Source: DAIOEK01 sp963828285
GTDB lineage: Bacteria > Chloroflexota > Anaerolineae > Anaerolineales > Anaerolineaceae
Length of the DNA: 64,000 bases
NCBI GenBank assembly: GCA_963828285.1
Contig: CAWHEB010000002.1
Span: 1,550,001 to 1,614,000, forward strand
Direction: 5' to 3'
Part shown: piece by piece, positions 43,691 through 52,077 of the stretch
Numbering within the stretch: position 1 is the first letter of the stretch
Layout: the number at the start of each line of letters is the position of its first letter
Position numbers and translations under genes: made by a program
Notes under the pieces: model-generated
Database searches by the model: none
What the model was told of the DNA's origin: nothing
Seen by the model: the letters and a program-made list of their open reading frames with translations, nothing else

Positions 43691-43897
43691 ATGGCATCAG
43701 TAGTATTACGACCAAACGAATCGCAAGATCAACTGTTGCGCCGTTTTCGCAAGAAAGTGGTGAAAAGCGGTGTGTTAAGCACAGTTAGACGTAAACGTTG
43801 GTTCATCTCCAAGAGTGAATTACGCCGCATTGAAAAGAAAAAGGCAGCTCGCCGTATGCGCAGACGTACATTCTCCAAGACTGTGGATATGGTTTAG
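43691..43897 (+). CDS. rpsU: 30S ribosomal protein bS21
   Basis: 68 residues, highly basic: SVVLRPNESQDQLLRRFRKK, VLSTVRRKRWFISKSELRR and a KKAARRMRRR tail. It matches bS21, which sits near the anti-Shine-Dalgarno region and assists initiation. GGGAGGTGA lies upstream. It is 22 bases before infA, and the pairing of two initiation-related genes makes sense. Confidence 0.93.
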   Translation: MASVVLRPNESQDQLLRRFRKKVVKSGVLSTVRRKRWFISKSELRRIEKKKAARRMRRRTFSKTVDMV

Positions 43898-43919
43898 CCC
43901 CGATTATCCGGAGGTGATT

Positions 43920-44168
43920 ATGGCAAAAGAAGAAGATAAGATCCAGGTTGAAGGAAAGATCGTTGAAGCTTTACCTGGAACCCAATTCAGAGTTCGGTTG
44001 GAAAATGGGCATGAAGTTTTAGCCTATCTTTCTGGAAGGATGCGGAAGTACTATATTCGCATCTTATTGGGCGATCATGTTCGGGTCGAGATGTCACCTT
44101 ACGATCTTACCCGCGGACGGATTGTCTATCGCGCCAGACAACCAAATCAACCCGCTCTTTCAGAATAG
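43920..44168 (+). CDS. infA: translation initiation factor IF-1
   Basis: 82 residues of the OB-fold S1 type, starting MAKEEDKIQVEGKIVEALPG with FRVRLENGHEVLAYLSGRMRKYYIRILLGD and a DLTRGRIVYR end. An upstream in-frame codon at 43815 lies within rpsU; the GGAGGTG just before 43920 fixes the start. Slightly extended C-terminus. Followed by a terminator. Confidence 0.96.
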   Translation: MAKEEDKIQVEGKIVEALPGTQFRVRLENGHEVLAYLSGRMRKYYIRILLGDHVRVEMSPYDLTRGRIVYRARQPNQPALSE

Positions 44169-44176
44169 GTCTCATT

Positions 44177-44206
44177 AACCCCAAGGATTTATCCCTGGGG
44201 TTTTTT
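44177..44206 (+). terminator. terminator after infA
   Basis: AACCCCAAGGAT / ATCCCTGGGGTT stem with one mismatch, then TTTTTT. Confidence 0.88.
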
Positions 44207-44300
44207 GTTATTCTACAAATCCCCGCTTTTTAGAATCTAAATATTGCCTTCTACTTGCAATCTATTGTTAGACAGCATATAACAATAAAAGGAGATTGCA

Positions 44301-45782
44301 ATGAATAAATGGCCGCAGAATCCGGTGATCTATGAGATCAATACGCCTGTTTGGTTGTATGATCTTTCAAGGAAGTATGGTGGGGATATCACTCTGGCAA
44401 ATGTTCCTGCTGCCGAATGGGATTCCCTGGCTGCTTTTCATATCGATGGAATCTGGTTAATGGGGGTCTGGGAACGCAGCCCAATGGGTATTCAGATCTC
44501 CAACCGGGATGTGACATTAAAGGGCGAGTTCCGAAAGGCGTTACCTGATTTCGCTGACGGGGATAATATAGGTTCTGCGTATTGCGTCCGGCAGTACCAG
44601 GTGAATGATCTCCTCGGTGGAAATCAAGGATTGGCAGCCGCCCGAGCCGCGTTATCTGTTCGTGGAATGCGTTTGATTCTCGATTTTGTACCAAATCATA
44701 CAGCTCGAGATCATCCATGGGTGATAGAGCATCCGGAATATTACATCCACGGTGAGATCGACGGTCTGCTGGGAAAAAGCGGCTACTACTTTGAGTCCAA
44801 TGAAGAGATCATCGCCTGTGGAAAAGATCCGTATTTCCCACCCTGGGAAGATTGTGCTCAATTAAATGCATTTCACCCAGGTCTACGGTTGGCGGTAATT
44901 GATTCCATTCGGATGATCGCATCCATGTGTGATGGGGTGCGCTGCGATATGGCAATGTTAATGTTAAACGATATCTTTTCCCATACCTGGACTGATAAAG
45001 CTGGTCCAATTCCATCCGAAGAATACTGGCTTCAGGTGATCCAATCCATCCGGGATGAACTTCCTGATTTTATATTTTTAGCAGAAGCTTACTGGGATAA
45101 GGAATTGATCCTTCAACAGCTTGGTTTCAATTATTGTTATGACAAAAAGTTTTATGATCGATTACTCCATGATCAGGCAGACTCGATACAGGGTCATTTA
45201 AAAGGGGATATTGATTTCCAGAATCATTTGGTTCGGTTTATCGAGAATCATGATGAAACTCGTGCCGTGAGTGCATTCCCTTTGAAGAAATCGGTTATAG
45301 CAGCGTTGGCTATGTCAACTATTCCGGGGGCTAAACTCTATCATGATGGACAATTTGAGGGAAGGAAAGTAAAAACCCCAGTGTTCTTAAGGCGCCGTGA
45401 AATTGAATTTCCGAATGAGGATCAAGTTCGGTTTTACCAACGTCTGGTAAGGGTTGCTACATCGGAGTTGATCCATTACGGGAAATGGTCATTTTGCGAA
45501 TTATCCGGATGGCAGGATAATCCGAGTTTCCTATCTCTGGCTTCGTGGACCTGGAAAAAGGATGATCAGATCTTGTTGGTAATATTGAACTTCGCTGATC
45601 AAAAATCCCAGGGCTTGGTGAGAGTTCCCTGGGATTCTGTAGGCGGTAATAACTGGCGTCTGGTTGACTTAATCAAAGGTGATATATTCGAAAGGTCCGG
45701 ATCAGAGATGATTGAAAGAGGAATGTATGTCGATCTAGAGCCTTGGGATTTTCACCTGCTCTGGTTCTCGCGGAAGATCTGA
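44301..45782 (+). CDS. GH13 alpha-amylase-family protein
   Basis: 493 residues without a signal peptide, so intracellular. The (beta/alpha)8 barrel conserved regions are visible: I, LDFVPNHT; II, DGVRCDMAM (nucleophile Asp); III, FIFLAEAYW (acid Glu); IV, FIENHDETR (third Asp). The N-terminus VIYEINTPVWLYDLS is typical of amylase-like enzymes acting on short maltodextrins or sucrose-like sugars. The C-terminal beta domain holds a WTWKKDDQILLVILNFADQ segment. The exact substrate is not predictable. GGAGA precedes the ATG. Confidence 0.9.
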   Translation: MNKWPQNPVIYEINTPVWLYDLSRKYGGDITLANVPAAEWDSLAAFHIDGIWLMGVWERSPMGIQISNRDVTLKGEFRKALPDFADGDNIGSAYCVRQYQVNDLLGGNQGLAAARAALSVRGMRLILDFVPNHTARDHPWVIEHPEYYIHGEIDGLLGKSGYYFESNEEIIACGKDPYFPPWEDCAQLNAFHPGLRLAVIDSIRMIASMCDGVRCDMAMLMLNDIFSHTWTDKAGPIPSEEYWLQVIQSIRDELPDFIFLAEAYWDKELILQQLGFNYCYDKKFYDRLLHDQADSIQGHLKGDIDFQNHLVRFIENHDETRAVSAFPLKKSVIAALAMSTIPGAKLYHDGQFEGRKVKTPVFLRRREIEFPNEDQVRFYQRLVRVATSELIHYGKWSFCELSGWQDNPSFLSLASWTWKKDDQILLVILNFADQKSQGLVRVPWDSVGGNNWRLVDLIKGDIFERSGSEMIERGMYVDLEPWDFHLLWFSRKI

Positions 45783-45784
45783 CC

Positions 45785-46774
45785 TTACTTGACCTGTTCC
45801 AGAATAATCTCGACATTGGATGGATTCCCCTTGGTAACGACGGGGTATATTTTTGTGCTAGCAAAGATCACTTTACCGTTAAGGGTGATCTTTGCTTCGA
45901 CTACGACGGTCGCCTCAGGGTCAATGACGTCGGGATTATATGGGAGCACGAATTGGTATGGAGGCTGTTCACCGTCCGCGGTGAAAGACAGTTCTTCAAG
46001 AAGAACCGCAGGAGAATCGGCTTTTGAGATATCCACGAGTTTAATAGAAATATCTGCTTCCGGTTGAAGTGAGATACGTTGCAGGTAGGAAATCGTACCA
46101 CTGACAGCGAATGATTGGACAAGATCCATTCCATTTTCGTCCACCTCGATAATCTCTCCTTCGCTGACCGTAAAATATCTGCTCAAGGGTACCGATGGAT
46201 CATCGGTCATGGGTTGATCCTCTTCCCTGGTTAGATAATCCACGCGGATGGTGTTATTTTCAAAGGATAATCCGATTTGTTTCACCCGGTCATCAATGAT
46301 GGAAGGATACAATGAAGTAAACTTTCCATCTTCGTTCAAAAGTATAGAGAGCATTGTGAATATACCTGATCCCCCAGTATTCAGGGAAAGTAATGCTGCA
46401 CCGTCCAAATCCCCATCCTGGTCCAGATCGGCTTCAAGGGAGAACTCGGATAAGATCAATGTGATCAAGTCTTCCGAATTTTCATACTTTCCATCTATAA
46501 GTTGGACGGGATCTGTGGATCCTTCCAATAAATACAATTCATTCTTGAAATCAATTTTGACCGCAGGTACAGTGGGGGAGACCTCGAGTATTGCAGTTGA
46601 AATTAATTCGGCAGTATTAGGTAAGGTTGGAATAGCTGTTTCAACAACTGTAGTAATTGTTGGGACTACCGTTGGAATGGCTGAGGGAAACACCACCGGA
46701 GTTGGCTGTGCAAAGCATCCGCTGATCAACGCCGATAATATAACCAGAAGTCCGATTCTATTGTTATGTTTCAT
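45785..46774 (-). CDS. lipoprotein with Thr/Pro linker
   Basis: 329 residues from ATG 46774 (GGGAG upstream; an earlier ATG at 46789 is in frame). The signal peptide ends ALISGCFAQP with lipid Cys, then a Thr/Val/Pro linker. The first domain (YLLEGSTDPVQLIDGKYEN... ADLDQDGDLDGAALLSLNTGGSG) contains a calcium-loop-like DQDGDLD, typical of FG-GAP-like or repeat proteins that report on stored state; the second half looks like an immunoglobulin-like domain. Convergent with the GH13 gene. Function unknown. Confidence 0.75.
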   Translation of the reverse strand: MKHNNRIGLLVILSALISGCFAQPTPVVFPSAIPTVVPTITTVVETAIPTLPNTAELISTAILEVSPTVPAVKIDFKNELYLLEGSTDPVQLIDGKYENSEDLITLILSEFSLEADLDQDGDLDGAALLSLNTGGSGIFTMLSILLNEDGKFTSLYPSIIDDRVKQIGLSFENNTIRVDYLTREEDQPMTDDPSVPLSRYFTVSEGEIIEVDENGMDLVQSFAVSGTISYLQRISLQPEADISIKLVDISKADSPAVLLEELSFTADGEQPPYQFVLPYNPDVIDPEATVVVEAKITLNGKVIFASTKIYPVVTKGNPSNVEIILEQVK

Positions 46775-46933
46775 TTTATTCTCCCGCATCGTTTTAATAT
46801 TTTCCGGGCATGAATGTTTATTTCATTTCACCATATTGAACATTGCTTCTCAATTATTGTAAACTAAATGAAGAAAAGTATCGAAGTCCGCAACCGAGAG
46901 GAAGGATTTACGTTATATATTAAGGAGGAAAAA

Positions 46934-47317
46934 ATGAACTCATTTTTATTACGTGTCTTGATCAATTCGATTGCTATCGCGGCAACAGCCTGGTTGTTGC
47001 CCGGAATTGAAGTAGGCGGAAACAAGGTCCTTACAGTTGTGCTGGTGGCGGTGATATTTGCTTTGGTGAACTCGATCATTAAACCGGTTTTCTCCTTCTT
47101 TACCTGCGGATTGTATGTGGTTTCACTGGGATTGTTCACTTTTATCGTCAATGCATTGATGCTCCTTGCAACCAGCCGAATCGCTGAGTGGTTTGGTCTT
47201 CAGTTTGCCATCAATGGTTTCTGGACAGCAGTCCTTGGTTCGATCATCATCAGTATAGTGAGTATCTTGTTATCATTGACTCTGGGTGGTCGAAAAAGAG
47301 CTTATCACGAGGAATAG
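46934..47317 (+). CDS. 4-TM holin-like membrane protein (Phage_holin_4_2 family)
   Basis: 127 residues from ATG 46934, chosen because AAGGAGG is directly upstream. Four hydrophobic helices, with AWLLPGIEVGG after the first and LVNSIIKPVFSFFT leading into the third, as in the phage-holin-like family common on bacterial chromosomes. The role of these chromosomal copies is not established; there is no prophage context. Confidence 0.85.
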   Translation: MNSFLLRVLINSIAIAATAWLLPGIEVGGNKVLTVVLVAVIFALVNSIIKPVFSFFTCGLYVVSLGLFTFIVNALMLLATSRIAEWFGLQFAINGFWTAVLGSIIISIVSILLSLTLGGRKRAYHEE

Positions 47318-47340
47318 ATAAAAGAAGTAAAGTTTATTAT

Positions 47341-47374
47341 GGGACGGGGCTAATTTTAGCACCGTCCCTTTTTT
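47341..47374 (+). terminator. terminator after the holin-like gene
   Basis: GGGACGG / CCGTCCC outer stem (47341-47347 / 47362-47368) with an inner GCTAA/TTAGC, then TTTTTT. It isolates the ubiquitin-like operon. Confidence 0.9.
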
Positions 47375-47469
47375 GTTTTCCCAAGATGTTCGATGGGTTC
47401 GGTGGTACTGATTCAGTTTGTATTAGAAAAAACTTACAATTTTGTTAAGTCAAAATCTGCTCAAGGTAG

Positions 47470-47498
47470 TTGACATTCACAATAAAGGTTCGTATTAT
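47470..47498 (+). promoter_or_regulatory. promoter of the ubiquitin-like conjugation operon
   Basis: Consensus TTGACA (47470-47475), 17-base spacer, TATTAT (47493-47498). No other promoter or terminator was seen until 54100, so all seven genes are probably one transcript. Confidence 0.8.
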
Positions 47499-47504
47499 GA
47501 TGTA

Positions 47505-47518
47505 TGGTAGTCAGACCA
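47505..47518. promoter_or_regulatory. candidate GntR-type operator
   Basis: The palindrome TGGT-AGTCAG-ACCA lies right at the predicted transcription start, and a second dyad, GTATAC...GTATAT (about 47519-47533), lies between it and the first codon. GntR regulators bind such TGGT/ACCA or GTATA/TATAC dyads. The first gene carries a GntR domain, so autoregulation is plausible (inference). Confidence 0.45.
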
Positions 47519-47534
47519 GTATACAAGGTATATT

Positions 47535-49184
47535 ATGCCAATCAAATTCTTGGAACACAGATCATTAACTGAAGTTGTCGCGGGTAAATTGGCCACCTTT
47601 ATCTTGGATGGCACATACCCTGCAGAAACGCAACTTCCCTCAGAACGAGAGCTGGTGCAAGAGTACGGTATCAGTAGATCCACTCTCAGGGAAGCTTTAA
47701 AGATCCTTGCTGAGCACAAGCTGATCGAAGGTAAACACGGTGTGGGTTGGTTCGTAAACCGGATCAATTCTTCCAATATGGCAAAATCGCACGAACTTGC
47801 CGGAATCCCTAAAGAAAATACGCGTCCTCGGCCAGCTACATTGGACACAAATCAACCGATCGGACCACGAAGACTTCCGGTGGCTCCCGAGAAACCTTTA
47901 CAGATCCCCAACCTGCGTTCAGACCGCCAAGGTACGTTTAAGTTAATTTCCTGGTGGGAACGGGAGAAGGTTGCTAATGCAAAAGTTCTTGTAGTTGGGG
48001 CCGGTGCATTGGGGAATGAGGTTATCAAAAACCTGGTATTAATGGGGATCGGTAATATTTTCATTGTTGACTTCGATACGATTGAATTAGCCAACCTCAG
48101 CCGGTCGATCCTGTATCGCGAATCGGACACTGGACGGGAAAAAGCCGAAGTAGCGGCTGCTCAGGCAAAAGCCATCAATCCGAATGTGAAAGTTCAATAT
48201 CTTCATGGAGATATCTCTACACAGCTTGGACTGGGAGTATTTCGCCGCATGGATGTGGTTATTGGATGCCTGGATAACCGGGAAGCCAGGTTGGCTGTCA
48301 ACCGGTTTTGCTATTGGATGAACATTCCCTGGGTCGATGGCGCCATTCAAGAATTCCTCGGCTTGGTACGAGTTTTCATACCTGGCCAGGGAGCTTGTTT
48401 TGAATGCACCCTCACTGAACAAGCCCGCCGAGATCTATCGATGCGTTATTCCTGTCCGCTATTAGCAAGGGAAAATGTACTTCTCGGAAAAGTGCCTACA
48501 ACACCCACCATCGCCTCCATAATTGGAGCAATGCAAGCACAAGAGGCTCTAAAGATCATTCACAAACTTCCGGTGGAAGCAGGAAAAGTCATCCATTTTA
48601 ATGGAATGACAAATGAGATGTACACGAGTGCTTACCAACACAAGGATGATTGTGAAAGCCATTGGAATTATGGGGAAATCACAGAATTACCTGCCCGGGC
48701 AGATCAAACCACTCTGGCAGAAATGTTACATATCGCTCAGGCTGATCTTGGTCCGGATGCAATTCTGGAGCTGGATCAGGAGATCATTCTTTCATTACGT
48801 TGCCCGGTTTGTCAGACCATCGAGAATGTGCTTAAACCCATTTCGCAGGTCAGTTTTCAAAATGCACATTGTGCCATCTGTGGAACATTGCGTGAGATCG
48901 AGATGGTACATGTCATTACCGGCAATGAAGCTTTCTTGAATCGAACTTTGTCCAGTATGGGAATACCGCCTTTACATATCATCCGTGCGAACAACGGAGT
49001 GGAATATCGTTTTTATGAATTGACCGGTGACCAGGCAGAATCACTGCACTTCAATCACTTCAATGCCCCCAATAATGGAAAAGAGATACCCAATATCCGC
49101 ATTCGTTTAGGAGAGGAAATTGTACAGGAACCTCTCATTCTGAGACCACCCCGAGCCCGGGTAGTGCTACGGGATGAAGCATGA
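47535..49184 (+). CDS. E1-like ubiquitin-activating enzyme fused to a GntR DNA-binding domain
   Basis: 549 residues. Residues 6-76 are a GntR winged helix (PSERELVQEYGISRSTLREA, ending HGVGWFVN). After a 50-residue Pro-rich linker comes a ThiF/MoeB-type adenylation domain: GAGALG (155-160), the VDFDTIELANLSR strand with ribose-binding D179 and R190, K203 in GREKAE, and GCLDNREAR with D247. CFEC (288-291), plus C373 and H376, is a likely zinc site; C307 in RYSCPLL is the candidate catalytic cysteine on the crossover loop. A further CPVC/CAIC zinc ribbon (423-449) and a C-terminal domain of about 90 residues may bind the E2 or UBL. First gene of the operon; overlaps the RING gene by ATGA. The fusion suggests the activating enzyme senses or represses its own operon. 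Confidence 0.9.
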   Translation: MPIKFLEHRSLTEVVAGKLATFILDGTYPAETQLPSERELVQEYGISRSTLREALKILAEHKLIEGKHGVGWFVNRINSSNMAKSHELAGIPKENTRPRPATLDTNQPIGPRRLPVAPEKPLQIPNLRSDRQGTFKLISWWEREKVANAKVLVVGAGALGNEVIKNLVLMGIGNIFIVDFDTIELANLSRSILYRESDTGREKAEVAAAQAKAINPNVKVQYLHGDISTQLGLGVFRRMDVVIGCLDNREARLAVNRFCYWMNIPWVDGAIQEFLGLVRVFIPGQGACFECTLTEQARRDLSMRYSCPLLARENVLLGKVPTTPTIASIIGAMQAQEALKIIHKLPVEAGKVIHFNGMTNEMYTSAYQHKDDCESHWNYGEITELPARADQTTLAEMLHIAQADLGPDAILELDQEIILSLRCPVCQTIENVLKPISQVSFQNAHCAICGTLREIEMVHVITGNEAFLNRTLSSMGIPPLHIIRANNGVEYRFYELTGDQAESLHFNHFNAPNNGKEIPNIRIRLGEEIVQEPLILRPPRARVVLRDEA

Positions 49185-50155
49185 TCAATAGTTCTTTCCA
49201 ACCGGCTACACGATCCGGTCACCCGATGGGAATTTTCTTCAAGAAATTTTTGTTTCAGATAGCGATTCTCATCATTGTGATCCAGTTATCTCTTGCTGCC
49301 AGTTGGGGATGGACCTGGCTACTGCTATGGAATCAAATGTTTGGCGAAGTATTCCTAAAGGTGGCCACTGTCATCGGTTCCGGTTTGCTTGCAGGACTGA
49401 TTTCGCGGGTGATCTTGAAAGACCACCTTCCTATCATCCGCTGGTTATCTGCACAGATTTCTGTCATTTGCAGTCTGGTTGGTATCTCCTATCTGACTCG
49501 AAACCAGGTGGGATTTCATCTTTCCATGGCGCCTGCAACAGTAAATAATTGGGATGGTCTTTGGCAGATTGTGATTGGCGGATTGCTTACCTTATTAATA
49601 TTGAATGCCTGGAGTAAACCTCGTCAGCAATACCTTGAATATTTGCCTGACGAATCCGATCTGGAATTTATGCCTGAATATTCGGACCCAACCATGATAA
49701 CTTCGGTACAGGTGATGCCGCGCAACCAGGAACCTCCCATACCGGCACGACAAACCCCCCGTCCCAGAAAGAAACCTGCCGAAGGTGGACGAAATACGAA
49801 AACCTCAAGACAATCCAGTGAAACGCATATTATGCGATTACAAACCGGGACTGGGCAAACTGGCGGCCATGTCCTTAGGCGTGATCCTATCGGGAATACG
49901 AAAAATAAAGATGTTCATTTCCCCAGAAAAACTAGCGAAAACACGGCAAAACCGACTAAACGTAAGGTGATCTCCAGAAAGAATAATCCCATACGATTGA
50001 TGGGACATGAGGAACACCGTTGTCCATATTGTTTGGAAACCGTGGATGTAAATGACCCTGAAGGTGTGGTGGTATGCAAGATATGCCACGCCAAGCACCA
50101 TAAACGTTGTTGGGATATATCCGGTACCTGTCAAGTGCCCCATATTCAAAATTGA
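49181..50155 (+). CDS. membrane-anchored prokaryotic RING protein (candidate E3)
   Basis: 324 residues: four hydrophobic helices (about 23-45, 57-80, 88-106, 128-142), a long basic, disordered linker rich in Pro/Arg/Lys/Thr (about 150-278), and a C-terminal zinc domain CPYC (281-284), VVCKICHAKHHKRCW (C299, C302, H306/H307, C310), GTC (317). This spacing is that of the prokaryotic RING family 1 treble-clef domain, which co-occurs with bacterial E1/E2/JAB genes. It would place the ligase step at the cytoplasmic face of the membrane. Translationally coupled to the E1 gene. Confidence 0.85.
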   Translation: MINSSFQPATRSGHPMGIFFKKFLFQIAILIIVIQLSLAASWGWTWLLLWNQMFGEVFLKVATVIGSGLLAGLISRVILKDHLPIIRWLSAQISVICSLVGISYLTRNQVGFHLSMAPATVNNWDGLWQIVIGGLLTLLILNAWSKPRQQYLEYLPDESDLEFMPEYSDPTMITSVQVMPRNQEPPIPARQTPRPRKKPAEGGRNTKTSRQSSETHIMRLQTGTGQTGGHVLRRDPIGNTKNKDVHFPRKTSENTAKPTKRKVISRKNNPIRLMGHEEHRCPYCLETVDVNDPEGVVVCKICHAKHHKRCWDISGTCQVPHIQN

Positions 50156-50195
50156 TCTTATTTGAAATTTTCTTTGTTCATTGTTGGAGGATCGC

Positions 50196-51044
50196 ATGGT
50201 GGATGTGCCAGTGACAATTGTTTTACCAAGTGGAGGAGCACGGAGAGCAGATATACCTGACGATGTGCCCGTTGTTGAAGTCATTGAGGAATTAACCTCC
50301 CTGCTTAAACTACCCACAGTTGGTCCCGATGGCAGACCGATGGGGTACCGTTTGGATAGCAAAGCTCTAGGCAAGGAGCTTACAGAGCGAGAGACCTTGG
50401 CAAGTGCACAGGTTCCTGCTGACGATCGGTTGATGATCACTGCTGATATCACAGCCGGATCTGTTATAGCCATCGACTCCAGCCCACGGATGCGCCGTTT
50501 GAAAATGGACCATCAACTCATTCAGGAAATGGCTGCCAGAAGTGACCTGATCAAAGTGGAACCTGTCATGATTCGCCCGGGTATACCACCGGAACACTAC
50601 ATCATCACTTTCAAATGTAAGAGCATTGTTGGAATCGATTCAAAAGGTAATCCAAAGATAGGTGAACATCATCAGGTGGATATTTATCTTCATGCGCAAT
50701 ATCCGCAACGATGGCCTGGGATGAAATGGCTCACACCGATCTGGCATCCTAATATCAACCATTTGAATGGCAGCGTTTGTATAGATGCAGCCTGGTGGGC
50801 AGCATCCAGATCATTGGACCGCCTGGTCATTATGTTGGGTGAAATGCTTCAATATAAAAACTTCCACGACGATCCGACCAAACCTCCCTTCCCCTGGGAT
50901 GCAGAAGCAGCGCGTTGGTGTCGTGATTATCGAGCAAAACATCCGGATGTTTTCCCACTCGATATGCGCGAACTTCTCCGCCCTGAGCGGATCAAGCTCA
51001 AGAAGGTTGAACCGGTCGTGAGATCAAAAGTACGGTTGAAGTAA
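50196..51044 (+). CDS. ubiquitin-like domain fused to an E2 conjugating enzyme
   Basis: 282 residues from ATG 50196 (GGAGG upstream; TTG 50181 rejected). Residues 1-88 are a YukD/ubiquitin-like fold (VTIVLPSGGARRADIP ... RLDSKALGKEL ... DDRLMITADITAG). Residues about 100-225 are an E2/UBC domain: ITFKCKSIVGID, LHAQYPQRWPGM, then WHPNINHLNGSVCID with the classic HPN (184-186) and active-site Cys195 exactly as in eukaryotic E2s, followed by RLVIMLGEMLQY. The C-terminal 55 residues are basic. The fused UBL ends in the same MITADITAG as the free UBL made by the next gene, so it may be a built-in acceptor or donor, or may be cut from the E2 by the JAB peptidase. Confidence 0.93.
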   Translation: MVDVPVTIVLPSGGARRADIPDDVPVVEVIEELTSLLKLPTVGPDGRPMGYRLDSKALGKELTERETLASAQVPADDRLMITADITAGSVIAIDSSPRMRRLKMDHQLIQEMAARSDLIKVEPVMIRPGIPPEHYIITFKCKSIVGIDSKGNPKIGEHHQVDIYLHAQYPQRWPGMKWLTPIWHPNINHLNGSVCIDAAWWAASRSLDRLVIMLGEMLQYKNFHDDPTKPPFPWDAEAARWCRDYRAKHPDVFPLDMRELLRPERIKLKKVEPVVRSKVRLK

Positions 51045-51098
51045 TTTGTCGTGAGCGCTCAAAAACTAACCTGTAAAACAAAACAATAGGAGAACAAA

Positions 51099-51365
51099 AT
51101 GTCTGATATCAATGTTACTTTAGTGCTTCCATCCGGAGGCAGTCGCGTGGCTGAAGTCCCCGGTGACGTGCCCGTCAAGGAACTCATCCCGGAACTCGCA
51201 ACATCATTGGAATTGCCCACAACAGGACCTGATGGACGACCGATCAACTACCGCCTGGATAGTAAAGCCCTGGGTCGTGAACTACAAGAAACAGAAACCC
51301 TGGTTGATGCCAAAGTTCCTGAAGATGATCGCATCATGATCACCGCTGATATCACAGCCGGTTAG
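51099..51365 (+). CDS. free ubiquitin-like protein (YukD/EsaB-like fold)
   Basis: 88 residues with AGGAG upstream. Beta-grasp pattern: VTLVLPSGGSRVAEVP hairpin, DVPVKELIPELATSLEL helix, YRLDSKALGRELQ, and a final DDRIMITADITAG strand. It is 69% identical (61 of 88) to the UBL part of the preceding protein. It ends directly in a glycine, so the C-terminus is ready for adenylation without processing, although the tail is -TAG with one Gly rather than -GG. Probable substrate of the E1. YukD-like proteins also occur in type VII secretion, but no such genes are nearby. Confidence 0.9.
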   Translation: MSDINVTLVLPSGGSRVAEVPGDVPVKELIPELATSLELPTTGPDGRPINYRLDSKALGRELQETETLVDAKVPEDDRIMITADITAG

Positions 51366-51405
51366 GGTGTCTGTCAATCTGTTTTCAAATCAAAAAGGAA
51401 TTGTC

Positions 51406-52068
51406 ATGTTCAGCAGTACTGAACCCGTGAAGCCGAGTGTACGTTTGCTGCCCACCGAGGAAGTTCCTCCCCGGTCAACCCGGATTCCTTATCCGCGGTC
51501 GATCGCCTGGGCTCCACCGCATATCAAGGAAGACTCTCCAGAGCCTATCGTATCAGTCTTTATGACACGACCGTCTCTATGGGAATGCTGCAATCAAGCT
51601 CAAAGTGATATGGATAACGAAGTAGGTGGATGGCTGCTTGGAAAATACCGCCAGGACAAAGTGACCAATGAACAGTTTGTCATCGTCGATACGGTATTGG
51701 CTGCTCAATATGCAATTCATGGCAGTTCCTTTTTGAGATTTACCCAACAAAGCCAGATGGATCTGCGAAATCGAATGGATGAAGAGTACCCGGACAAAGA
51801 CCTGGTCGGATGGTTTCATACCCATCCCAAAATGGGAGTCTTCTTTTCGAGTTACGACACCTGGCTACACCAAAATTTCTTTCCGGAATTATGGCAGGTC
51901 GCCCTGGTGATCGAACCTCATTCACGAACAGGGGGATTCTTCATTCGGCAAAAGGATGGTGCGTTGGATCCACGATTATATTTTGGATTCCACGAATTGG
52001 CAGACAGTATGGAACAAAGTGTAGTCAATTGGAAGAATTTGACTCCACAGTTCCATTCTGATGAATAG
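51406..52068 (+). CDS. JAMM/JAB-family metallopeptidase (candidate deconjugase)
   Basis: 220 residues from ATG 51406 with AAGGAA upstream. A Pro-rich N-terminal extension of about 45 residues precedes an MPN fold with a complete JAMM motif: Glu72 in NEVGGWLLG, His138 and His140 in GWFHTHP, Ser148 and Asp151 in FFSSYDTWLH. These bind zinc and cleave isopeptide or peptide bonds at UBL C-termini. It probably removes the UBL from targets and may also cut the UBL-E2 fusion. Nine bases before the FHA gene. Confidence 0.93.
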   Translation: MFSSTEPVKPSVRLLPTEEVPPRSTRIPYPRSIAWAPPHIKEDSPEPIVSVFMTRPSLWECCNQAQSDMDNEVGGWLLGKYRQDKVTNEQFVIVDTVLAAQYAIHGSSFLRFTQQSQMDLRNRMDEEYPDKDLVGWFHTHPKMGVFFSSYDTWLHQNFFPELWQVALVIEPHSRTGGFFIRQKDGALDPRLYFGFHELADSMEQSVVNWKNLTPQFHSDE

Positions 52069-52077
52069 GAGATAACC

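Noticed and set aside
46934..47317. Holin-like protein as a sign of a prophage
   Set aside because: No other phage gene is present; this family is common on bacterial chromosomes.
51099..51365. UBL as a type VII secretion YukD/EsaB component
   Set aside because: The fold fits, but no EccC-type ATPase or WXG100 gene is visible, while E1, E2, RING and JAMM genes surround it.
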